Shown piece by piece: positions 1-6,110 of a stretch of DNA of 6,126 bases. The position numbers and the translations under genes are program-made. Position 1 is the stretch's first letter, and every line of letters starts with the position of its first letter. Under the pieces are notes generated by a model. It worked only from the letters and a program-made list of their open reading frames with translations, had not been told where the DNA came from and ran no database searches. Origin of the DNA: SVTX01 sp045132775 (lineage in GTDB: Bacteria; Bacillota; Clostridia; Oscillospirales; CAG-272); the NCBI GenBank assembly GCA_045132775.1, contig JBGUSX010000097.1:1-6126 (forward strand). The letters run 5' to 3'.

Positions 1-1092
1 AGTTTCCATTCGCTTACGGTTGACGTATTCGGTAAGCGTTTCTCCGCACTCTTTTTTGAACGTAGCGGAGAGATAGCTTGCGTTGACGTTCATAAGCGAG
101 GAAATATGCTTGAGAGAAAGGTCTGCCGTCAGATCAAAGGAGATCAACGTGATGACTCGCCCGATCAGGTGAGAATATTTTTTGAGCGAATGTTCCTTTA
201 CGAGCAAGCAATATTTGCGTATCATTTCCTTCTGCAGGTTCAGACTATCATCAACGGTACAAAGCTCCTCTATTTTCTTGGCAAAGGCAGAGGATAGACG
301 ATTTATGTGCAGTGGATGTACCTCGCCGAACTCTGCCGCTTTTCGCAAAAGAGTATTTAAAATGATAAGATAATTTTTACGGTTTCGGACGCTGTCCGCA
401 AGTCGTTCCTCCGTTCCTTGATTGAGAATCGATGATGCAATCATATCTACCTTGTGAAGCTTGCCTTTACTTACCGCCTCGATCAGCCGTTTTTCGTTCT
501 GATAATTCTGCTCAATAATTTCAAGGGAAAGCGTAGAATTATCGCTTTCAACATCCTCAAATATACCCGAGGTATATACGGGACGTCGTTTATCGGGAAT
601 CTCATAGCTGACGGTCTCCACGTTGAAATGATTTTCTCCGCCAAAAATAAAGCTTCCAAGTGTGTCGATGATACTGAACAGTACGTTTTCTTCTTCCACG
701 ACGGGTAGACTTCTGTAATAATTTTTCAATTGTTCAAGCTTGGATGCATCAAGGTCAAGCTGTTTTGCCTTTCGCTCGTAATACTCTACCTCGGGAAGTG
801 AAGGAATATACGGCCCCACGAAGAAATAGCGGTTTGTGATACTATCGGGGATTTTGAAAAAGATATAATTGCATCGGTATTCGTCAAAAAATCGGTAGAT
901 CGTATTTTCCTTTGCCTCCGTCGGAGAATTGACGAGCAGCTTGGCATAATTGCTTTCTCCAAACAGCATAGCGCGCAGTCCGCAGTCTATCTCATCCGAG
1001 ATATGATGCTCGGGATCGTCAACGATATGGCTCGATATGTGAAGCTTTCCGAGAAGCATAACGGTAAACTCAAGATCGTGCAGAATATCCAC
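1..1092 (-). CDS. AraC-family transcriptional regulator, 3' end cut off by window edge
   Basis: The reverse strand is open from a GTG at 1092-1090 to position 1, giving 364 codons with no stop. The last 40 visible residues (about 325-364) form the first helix-turn-helix of an AraC/XylS DNA-binding domain: LSLKHISSLMNVNASYLS, then FKKECGETLTEYVNRKRM. The second helix-turn-helix, normally another 50-60 residues, lies beyond the left edge, so the full protein is probably about 410-420 residues. Residues 1-180 are a mixed N-terminal region with a FFVGPYIPSLP segment near 90-100 and a RSLPVVEEENVLFSIID segment near 127-143. Residues 190-320 look helical and contain NYLIILNTLLRKAAE and HPLHINRLSS, a pattern I associate with clostridial YesN/AraC-like regulators whose ligand is unknown. 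It has no cupin-like arabinose pocket that I can recognise. It is divergent from the transporter operon and probably controls it as a local activator. The family call is secure; the ligand is inferred from context only. Confidence 0.93.
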   Translation of the reverse strand, partial: MDILHDLEFTVMLLGKLHISSHIVDDPEHHISDEIDCGLRAMLFGESNYAKLLVNSPTEAKENTIYRFFDEYRCNYIFFKIPDSITNRYFFVGPYIPSLPEVEYYERKAKQLDLDASKLEQLKNYYRSLPVVEEENVLFSIIDTLGSFIFGGENHFNVETVSYEIPDKRRPVYTSGIFEDVESDNSTLSLEIIEQNYQNEKRLIEAVSKGKLHKVDMIASSILNQGTEERLADSVRNRKNYLIILNTLLRKAAEFGEVHPLHINRLSSAFAKKIEELCTVDDSLNLQKEMIRKYCLLVKEHSLKKYSHLIGRVITLISFDLTADLSLKHISSLMNVNASYLSATFKKECGETLTEYVNRKRMET

Positions 1093-1099
1093 GGTATCG

Positions 1100-1107
1100 C
1101 CTCCTTT
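1100..1107 (-). promoter_or_regulatory. Ribosome binding site of the AraC-type regulator
   Basis: On the minus strand AAAGGAGG lies 7 bases before the GTG at 1092. This near-perfect Shine-Dalgarno sequence decides the start: the first in-frame ATG is codon 12 and has no comparable site ahead of it. The GTG start may keep expression of the regulator modest. Confidence 0.85.
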
Positions 1108-1113
1108 TTAAGT

Positions 1114-1142
1114 ATTATACAACAATTTTTATCAAAAATCAA
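1114..1142 (-). promoter_or_regulatory. Probable sigma-A-type promoter of the regulator gene
   Basis: Read on the minus strand, TTGATT (1142-1137) and a perfect TATAAT (1119-1114) are separated by exactly 17 bases. The -35 box matches TTGACA at four of six positions. Transcription would begin about 6-7 bases after the -10 box, near 1107, giving a very short leader that starts at the Shine-Dalgarno sequence. That is tight but possible. A promoter further upstream in the AT-rich stretch cannot be excluded. Confidence 0.6.
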
Positions 1143-1204
1143 GATAATAACAAAAATAATACTATAAATTCAAATTTTTGTTCTAACCGTCGGTATATAT
1201 TTTG

Positions 1205-1213
1205 TGGTATAAT
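1205..1213 (+). promoter_or_regulatory. Extended -10 promoter of the transporter/hydrolase/uxuA operon
   Basis: TGGTATAAT is a perfect TATAAT (1208-1213) preceded by the TGn element of an extended -10 promoter. No good -35 box lies at 16-18 bases; the candidate at 1184-1189 (TAACCG) is poor. A weak -35 with an extended -10 fits a promoter that depends on an activator bound just upstream, consistent with the neighbouring AraC-type gene. Transcription would begin near 1220, leaving a leader of about 27 bases before the ATG at 1247. Confidence 0.65.
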
Positions 1214-1218
1214 TATAC
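1207..1218. repeat. 12-base perfect palindrome overlapping the operon -10 box
   Basis: GTATAATTATAC is its own reverse complement and contains the -10 box of the operon promoter. It could be an operator where a dimeric repressor blocks polymerase. It could also be chance, since half of it is fixed by TATAAT and the region is AT-rich. Confidence 0.35.
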
Positions 1219-1246
1219 TAACCATAAATATATTCGGAGGTAAGCT

Positions 1247-2653
1247 ATGAATAAGCAACTCTCTCTCCGTCCTTTTGGCGTAAAGGACAAGGTTGGCTAT
1301 ATGTTCGGAAACGTAGCCAATGACTTAACATTCATTATGGCAAGTATGTTCCTTACCGTATTCTACACGGACGTTCTGCATATCAATGCGGCTCTTGTAG
1401 GTGCGATGTTCCTTATTGCACGTGTTATCGATGCCTTCACCGACACGGCGATGGGCAGAATTGCCGACAAGGTAAAGGCAGGCAAGGGTGGCAAGTTTAA
1501 GCCTTGGCTCGTTCGTATGTGCGGCCCTGTGGCACTTGCAAGCTTTTTGATGTACCAGACCGCAGTTGTGAATACAGATATGTGGGTTCGCATCGTTTAT
1601 ATGTTCGTGACCTACTTGCTTTGGGGCAGTGTTTGCTATACCGCTATCAATATTCCTTACGGATCAATGGCATCGGTTATGAGTGCGGAGGCGGATGACC
1701 GTGCAGCGCTTTCCACCTTCCGCGGTGTGGGCTCTCTCATCCCTCAGGTTCTCGTTGGCGTTGTTATGCCTATGTTCCTTTACACCACGCTTGATGATGG
1801 AACAAAGGTCGCTAATGCAGGCGCGTTCCCCATCGTTGCTCTGATCCTTGCGGTTGCATCTGCAGGCTGCTATCTGATTTGTTACAAGATGTGTACCGAG
1901 CGTATCCCCGTTGACGATTCCAAGAAGGAAAGCGTAACCTTCGGTCAGACCGTTAAGGCGCTCTTTTCCAACCGTGCGCTGATCGGTATCGTTATCGTTT
2001 ACATCTCCTTCCTTGGCGCACAGATGCTCAATCAGACCATCAACAACTACATATTCAAGGACTATTTCAACAACACGATGGGTCTTACCATCATCAATGC
2101 GGCAGGCTTTGTTCCCGCGCTCGCGCTCGCTCCTGCAGCTGTTCCGCTTTCGAGAAAGTTCGGTAAAAAAGAGGTTGGTATCGTTGCGGCTATTATGGGA
2201 TCTGTTTCCTATGCGCTTCTGTTCTTCCTCCACACGAGCAATATGTGGCTCTACGTAGTTCTCAGTATTCTCGGTTCTCTCGGGTTTGGTCTGTTCAACC
2301 TCATCATTTGGGCATTCATCAGCGATATCATTGACGATCACGAGGTAAAGACCGGTGTTCGTGAGGACGGTACGATCTATGCAGTCTGCTCCTTCTCGAG
2401 AAAGATCGGACAGGCAATCGCATCCGCAATGGGTGCTTGGTCGCTTGCACTTATCGGCTACGTTGAGGGCGCGGCAAAACAGACAGAGGCAGTTAATAAC
2501 GGTATTTACAATATCGCTACTCTCGTTCCCGCGATACTCTATATCATCGTCGGCGTAGTTCTCGCGTTCGTATATACGCTTGACAAGAAAAAGGTTCTTG
2601 AGAATGTGGAAACTCTCAAGGCAAGAAAGAACACAGAAAACACTGACGCTTAA
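1247..2653 (+). CDS. GPH-family (MelB/UidB-like) cation-coupled sugar or glucuronide symporter
   Basis: This 468-residue inner-membrane protein belongs to the glycoside-pentoside-hexuronide:cation symporter branch of the major facilitator superfamily. GGAGG at 1236-1240, six bases before the ATG, supports the start. Twelve hydrophobic segments can be placed at about 18-40, 46-64, 88-105, 112-133, 158-178, 193-213, 243-262, 282-300, 309-328, 332-355, 378-404 and 424-445, with a cytoplasmic loop near 214-240. Family marks include RVIDAFTDTAMGRIAD (59-74), where D62 and D66 match the Na+-site aspartates D55 and D59 of MelB; GKFKPW (82-87); NIPYGSM (135-141), with Asn where MelB has D124; and DDHEVKTGVREDG (363-375) before helix 11. 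The cytoplasmic GH2 enzyme and UxuA downstream suggest import of a glucuronide or glucuronate-containing disaccharide, as UidB does. A beta-galactoside or other glycoside is the main alternative; sequence alone does not fix the substrate. The family is near certain. Confidence 0.93.
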   Translation: MNKQLSLRPFGVKDKVGYMFGNVANDLTFIMASMFLTVFYTDVLHINAALVGAMFLIARVIDAFTDTAMGRIADKVKAGKGGKFKPWLVRMCGPVALASFLMYQTAVVNTDMWVRIVYMFVTYLLWGSVCYTAINIPYGSMASVMSAEADDRAALSTFRGVGSLIPQVLVGVVMPMFLYTTLDDGTKVANAGAFPIVALILAVASAGCYLICYKMCTERIPVDDSKKESVTFGQTVKALFSNRALIGIVIVYISFLGAQMLNQTINNYIFKDYFNNTMGLTIINAAGFVPALALAPAAVPLSRKFGKKEVGIVAAIMGSVSYALLFFLHTSNMWLYVVLSILGSLGFGLFNLIIWAFISDIIDDHEVKTGVREDGTIYAVCSFSRKIGQAIASAMGAWSLALIGYVEGAAKQTEAVNNGIYNIATLVPAILYIIVGVVLAFVYTLDKKKVLENVETLKARKNTENTDA

Positions 2654-2665
2654 TTCGTCAAAGCA

Positions 2666-2692
2666 AGGGAGTGTCCGTGCAGGACACTCCCT
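2666..2692 (+). terminator. Strong hairpin between transporter and hydrolase genes (partial terminator or mRNA processing element)
   Basis: Starting 13 bases after the transporter stop, AGGGAGTGTCC pairs perfectly with GGACACTCCCT: an 11-base-pair stem around a five-base loop (GTGCA). The following bases, ATTTTCAT, give only a short run of four U, weaker than in an efficient intrinsic terminator. The hydrolase ribosome binding site begins at 2701 and there is no room for a new promoter after the hairpin. The likely role is therefore partial termination, or protection of the upstream mRNA 3' end, so that the transporter is made in larger amounts than the enzymes. Confidence 0.75.
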
Positions 2693-2714
2693 ATTTTCAT
2701 AAGGAGAAAACATT

Positions 2715-5006
2715 ATGCGACAGATATTGAAATTTAACGATAATTGGGAGTTTCTCAAAGGAGTATCCGAGATAGGCGCCGCAGAGGTAGGAGAATCCAT
2801 CACGATTCCTCATACTTGGAATGCGACCGACGGTCAGGACGGTGGAAACGACTATTTCCGTGGCACTTGCCTTTACAGAAAGGTGTTCCGCTCCGACTTG
2901 CTCCCGAAAGCAAAAAAATACTATCTTGAGATAAACGGTGCGAATTCCTCTGCCGACGTGTATATGAACGGCAAGCGTCTTGCGCATCACGACGGTGGAT
3001 ATTCCACTTGGCGTGTGAATATCACGGGTTATCTCCGCACGGAGAATACGCTTTGTATCTTGGTAGATAACGCTCCCAACGAGGAAGTTTATCCGCAGGT
3101 GGCGGATTTCACTTTCTACGGCGGTATTTACCGTGACGTAAACATCGTTTGTGTAGAGGAAACGCATTTTGATCTTGAATATTTCGGCGGCAAGGGACTC
3201 GTTATTACACCCGAGATCGCTGAAACTGCGGCGAATGTAAAAATTGACACCTACGTAAACGATATGGAAAAGGGCGACGAGATATCTTTTTGCATTTTTG
3301 ATGCAGACGGAAATGCAGTCGCACAGTGTCAGAGTGCAACCACAAGCGCCGTTCTGACGATTGAGGACGTACACCTTTGGAACGGTAGAATTGATCCCTA
3401 TCTCTACACGGCAGAGGTAGCGATCATTCGCGGGGGCGAGAAAATCGATCAGATATCCTCGCGTTTCGGCTGCCGTACCTTCCGTATTGATGCTGAGAAC
3501 GGTTTTATTCTCAACGGAAAGGAATATCCGCTCCACGGTGTCAGCCGTCATCAGGACAGATGGCAGATCGGCAATGCGCTTCTTCCCGAGCATCACCTTG
3601 AGGATATGGATCTCATTTGTGAGGTCGGCGCAAATACCATCCGTCTTGCGCACTATCAGCACGATCAGTATTTTTACGATCTTTGCGACGAGCGCGGCAT
3701 GGTGATCTGGGCGGAAATTCCTTATATTTCCCGTCATATGAGCGGCGGAAACGACAACACGATGTCGCAGATGCGTGAGCTGATCATTCAGAACTACAAT
3801 CACCCTTCAATCTGTGTGTGGGGACTTTCTAACGAGATCACGATGGACGGCGCGAAAGATCCCGATCTGATCGCCAACCATCACAAGCTCAACGACCTTG
3901 TTCACGAGATGGACAAGACCCGTCCCACAACGGTAGCTTGTATCTCCATGTGCGATATTGATGAAAAGTACGTTCACATCTCCGACGTGGTATCCTACAA
4001 CCATTATTTCGGTTGGTACGGCGGAAGCCTTGACGAGTATGGAACTTGGTACGATAAGTTCCACGAAAAATATCCGAACAAGCCCATTGGTTGTTCGGAA
4101 TACGGCTGCGAAGCGCTTAATTGGCATAACTCGAATCCCGAAAGCGGAGATTACACCGAAGAATATCAGGCGATCTACCACGAATCTCTCATCCGTCAGC
4201 TCTTTACGAGAAAATATATCTGGTCCACTCACGTTTGGAATATGTTTGACTTCGGCGCGGATGCAAGAGCCGAGGGCGGTGAGAATGGTCAGAATCATAA
4301 GGGTCTTATCACCATCGACCGTAAGTACAAAAAGGATGCGTTCTACGCGTACAAGGCATGGCTCGTCTCTCCCGACGTTGATCCCTTCGTGCATATCTGC
4401 GGTAAGCGTTACGTTGACAGAGTAGAGGAAGTTACCAAAGTAACCGTGTATTCAAACCTTCCCGAAGTTGAGTTATTCGTGAACGGCGAGAGCATCGGCA
4501 AAAAGAGCGCCGAGGATCATTTCTTCTATTTTGAGGTTCAAAACATTGGAGAAACCGAGCTTGTTGCGGTTGCAGGTGAATGCAGAGATGAAAGCCGTAT
4601 TTGCAAGGTTGACAAGATGAATCCCGATTATATTCTGCGTGAGCAGGGAGCGGTGCTGAACTGGTTCGATATCACCGAGGTGGAAGGCAGATTTTCACTT
4701 AACGATAAGATCGGAGATATTACAAAGACCTTACGCGGCAAGCTATGGATGATGGGGCTTTTCCTTACCATGGCAAAGAAAATGAGCGGCGGAAAGTCAA
4801 AATCAGCCGATAAAGACAAAAAGAAGAAAAAGAAAAAAACCAAGAATCCCGAAATGGGAAGCGGCGTGATGAATATGATTGGAAACTTTACCGTTCTTCG
4901 CTTCACGGGTATGCTTGGTATGCGTAACGTTTACTTTACCAAGGAAGAGCTGCTGAAGATCAACGCCAAGCTCAACCGTATGAAAAAGCCAAAGGAGAAG
5001 AAGTGA
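2715..5006 (+). CDS. Glycoside hydrolase family 2, candidate beta-glucuronidase (or beta-galactosidase), cytoplasmic
   Basis: This 763-residue retaining glycosidase starts at an ATG eight bases after AAGGAG (2701-2706). It has no signal peptide, so it should act in the cytoplasm on imported glycosides. Domains in order: jelly-roll sugar-binding domain about 1-150 (DYFRG 46-50, ADVYMNGK 80-87); immunoglobulin-like domain 155-255, with LWNGRIDPYLY at 221-231; TIM barrel 256-550; DUF4982-like sandwich 567-632; helical, lysine-rich extension 636-763. The acid/base is E374 (GLSNEI) and the nucleophile E462 (CSEYG). Supporting residues are H279 (GVSRHQD), H313 (RLAHYQH), and NHYFGWY (429-435). N527-H528-K529 occupies the place of the Asn-x-Lys motif that holds the glucuronate carboxylate in E. 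coli UidA. The operon with uxuA favours beta-glucuronidase. The wider sequence resembles clostridial GH2 proteins commonly labelled beta-galactosidase, some of which also carry Asn-x-Lys-Gly here. Family is certain; substrate is not. Confidence 0.93.
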   Translation: MRQILKFNDNWEFLKGVSEIGAAEVGESITIPHTWNATDGQDGGNDYFRGTCLYRKVFRSDLLPKAKKYYLEINGANSSADVYMNGKRLAHHDGGYSTWRVNITGYLRTENTLCILVDNAPNEEVYPQVADFTFYGGIYRDVNIVCVEETHFDLEYFGGKGLVITPEIAETAANVKIDTYVNDMEKGDEISFCIFDADGNAVAQCQSATTSAVLTIEDVHLWNGRIDPYLYTAEVAIIRGGEKIDQISSRFGCRTFRIDAENGFILNGKEYPLHGVSRHQDRWQIGNALLPEHHLEDMDLICEVGANTIRLAHYQHDQYFYDLCDERGMVIWAEIPYISRHMSGGNDNTMSQMRELIIQNYNHPSICVWGLSNEITMDGAKDPDLIANHHKLNDLVHEMDKTRPTTVACISMCDIDEKYVHISDVVSYNHYFGWYGGSLDEYGTWYDKFHEKYPNKPIGCSEYGCEALNWHNSNPESGDYTEEYQAIYHESLIRQLFTRKYIWSTHVWNMFDFGADARAEGGENGQNHKGLITIDRKYKKDAFYAYKAWLVSPDVDPFVHICGKRYVDRVEEVTKVTVYSNLPEVELFVNGESIGKKSAEDHFFYFEVQNIGETELVAVAGECRDESRICKVDKMNPDYILREQGAVLNWFDITEVEGRFSLNDKIGDITKTLRGKLWMMGLFLTMAKKMSGGKSKSADKDKKKKKKKTKNPEMGSGVMNMIGNFTVLRFTGMLGMRNVYFTKEELLKINAKLNRMKKPKEKK
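4818..4838 (+). repeat. Poly-lysine run (K702-K708) in the hydrolase C-terminal extension
   Basis: Seven consecutive lysine codons, a mixture of AAA and AAG, sit in a wider basic, glycine/serine-containing linker (about residues 689-711). The reading frame stays coherent afterwards, ending in a helical segment FTKEELLKINAKLNRMKK (741-758). The linker probably joins two helical parts of the extension and is disordered. A run of seven A (4833-4839) within it could be a length-variable spot. Confidence 0.7.
4991..4997 (+). promoter_or_regulatory. Ribosome binding site of uxuA inside the end of the hydrolase gene
   Basis: AAAGGAG lies within the last codons of the hydrolase, ten bases before the ATG at 5008. 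The hydrolase stop TGA (5004-5006) is one base from that ATG, so uxuA is probably translationally coupled. A second ATG at 5014 matches where many UxuA proteins begin, but it is 16 bases from the site, so 5008 is preferred. Confidence 0.75.
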
Positions 5007-5007
5007 T

Positions 5008-6096
5008 ATGCCAATGAAAATGACGTTCCGTTGGTACGGCGAAGGAAACGACCGTATCAAATTATCGGATATTAAACAGATTCCCGGAGTTGACGGTATC
5101 GTTTGGGCGCTTCACCACAAAATGCCCGGTGAGGTTTGGGAATGTGATGAAATTGCCGAGGTCAAGCGTCAGCTTGATGAATACGGCTTCAATATGGACG
5201 TCGTGGAGTCTGTGAACGTACACGACGACATAAAGATCGGTCTTCCCACACGCGACGGATACATTGAAAACTACAAGACCACTATCAGAAATCTTTCAAA
5301 GTTCGGTGTAAAGGTTATCTGCTACAACTTTATGCCCATATTCGACTGGACTCGTTCCAATCTGTTCCACCCCGTAGGCGACGGTTCTACTGCGCTGTTT
5401 TACGAGAAGAATATGATTCAGGACGATTACAACGCGATGGCGAAGTATATTCTCGACTTTACCGAAAAGTACAACATGTCATTTCCCGGCTGGGAGCCTG
5501 AGAGAATGGCGAAGTTGGACGAGTTGTTTAAGGCTTACGAGGGCGTTGACCACGAAAAGCTTTGGGGAAATCTCAAATACTTCCTTGAAGCTATTATGCC
5601 CACCTGCCGCGAGTGCGACATCAAGATGGCAATACATATGGACGATCCGCCGTGGGATATCTTCGGACTGCCCAGACTGCTCATCAACGAGCCTAACATC
5701 GACCGTTTCTTGAAGATGGTGGACGACGAATACAACTGCCTGACGCTGTGCTCGGGAAGCCTGAACGCTGACCCCAACAACAACGTAGCAGAGATCGTTC
5801 GCAAGCATTGCGATCGCATTGCGTTTGCGCACATCCGTAACGTTAAGCACTTTGAGAACGGCGACTTCTCCGAGGCATCGCACCGCGATTGCGACGGAGA
5901 TACCGGTATTCTGGACATCCTCAAAGCTTATCACGATTGCGGCTTTGAGGGCTATATCCGCCCTGACCACGGCAGACACCTGTGGAACGAGGGCCCCGGA
6001 AACGTACGTCCCGGTTACGGTCTGTACGACCGCGCCCTCGGCATTATGTATATGCTGGGTGTTTGGGATATGCTCGACAAACTTGAAAACAAATAA
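5008..6096 (+). CDS. uxuA: D-mannonate dehydratase UxuA
   Basis: UxuA (EC 4.2.1.8) removes water from D-mannonate to give 2-keto-3-deoxy-D-gluconate in the cytoplasm, after UxaC and UxuB have turned glucuronate into mannonate. The 362-residue length fits the family (roughly 350-395). Family sequence includes MTFRWYG (5-11), the segment from 23 to 44 with IPGVDGIVWALHH and GEVW, VVESVNVHDDIKIG (65-78), ENYKTTIRNLSKFGVKVICY (87-106) and NFMPIFDWTRS (107-117). The fold is a TIM barrel of the xylose-isomerase type. H210 (AIHMDDPPW), C248 (LCSGSLN), H275 (AHIRNVKH) and D320 (RPDHGRH) fall in the order and spacing of the His/Cys/His/Asp divalent-metal site of characterised UxuA enzymes, so it should be active with Mn2+ or Fe2+. 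It follows the hydrolase by one base in the same operon. Leucine codon use changes in the second half of the gene (see findings). Identification is very secure. Confidence 0.97.
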   Translation: MPMKMTFRWYGEGNDRIKLSDIKQIPGVDGIVWALHHKMPGEVWECDEIAEVKRQLDEYGFNMDVVESVNVHDDIKIGLPTRDGYIENYKTTIRNLSKFGVKVICYNFMPIFDWTRSNLFHPVGDGSTALFYEKNMIQDDYNAMAKYILDFTEKYNMSFPGWEPERMAKLDELFKAYEGVDHEKLWGNLKYFLEAIMPTCRECDIKMAIHMDDPPWDIFGLPRLLINEPNIDRFLKMVDDEYNCLTLCSGSLNADPNNNVAEIVRKHCDRIAFAHIRNVKHFENGDFSEASHRDCDGDTGILDILKAYHDCGFEGYIRPDHGRHLWNEGPGNVRPGYGLYDRALGIMYMLGVWDMLDKLENK

Positions 6097-6110
6097 TGAG
6101 GTAAAATAAA

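Larger units (their letters stand above)
1183..1223 (+). promoter_or_regulatory. Possible regulator-binding region with repeated CTAACC and GGTATA
   Basis: CTAACC occurs at 1183-1188 and again at 1218-1223, 35 bases apart start to start. Between them GGTATA occurs at 1192-1197 and 1206-1211, 14 bases apart. The first CTAACC sits where a -35 box would be and the second covers the expected transcription start of the transporter operon. This is what one would look for in an AraC-type site beside its own gene, but the repeats are only six bases long in AT-rich DNA, so the assignment is a guess. Confidence 0.25.

Noticed and set aside
106..708. Short plus-strand open frames within the first 700 bases.
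   Set aside because: The minus strand over the whole stretch encodes a coherent AraC-family protein; the plus frames are its shadows.
1178..1196. Catabolite-responsive (cre) operator around TTCTAACCGTCGGTA.
   Set aside because: The core resembles AxCGxT only partly and fails at the T, and the outer TG and CA positions are absent. I see no convincing CcpA site.
2692..2714. A separate promoter for the hydrolase after the hairpin.
   Set aside because: Only 22 bases separate the stem from the ATG, most of them taken by the ribosome binding site; no -35/-10 pair fits.
2715..2790. Signal peptide on the hydrolase.
   Set aside because: The N-terminus (MRQILKFNDNWEFLKG) is polar, lacks a hydrophobic core, and leads directly into the usual GH2 jelly-roll.
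1664..3803. Two long open frames on the minus strand opposite the transporter and hydrolase (about 379 and 368 codons).
   Set aside because: They lie opposite genes with clear family motifs, have no ribosome binding site or recognisable domain, and read as low-quality, cysteine- and arginine-rich protein. They arise from codon bias on the plus strand.
4818..4839. Possible programmed frameshift at the A-rich lysine stretch of the hydrolase.
   Set aside because: The run of seven A is not in the phase of a canonical X_XXY_YYZ slippery site, and the zero frame continues into a sensible helical tail that ends at the uxuA start.
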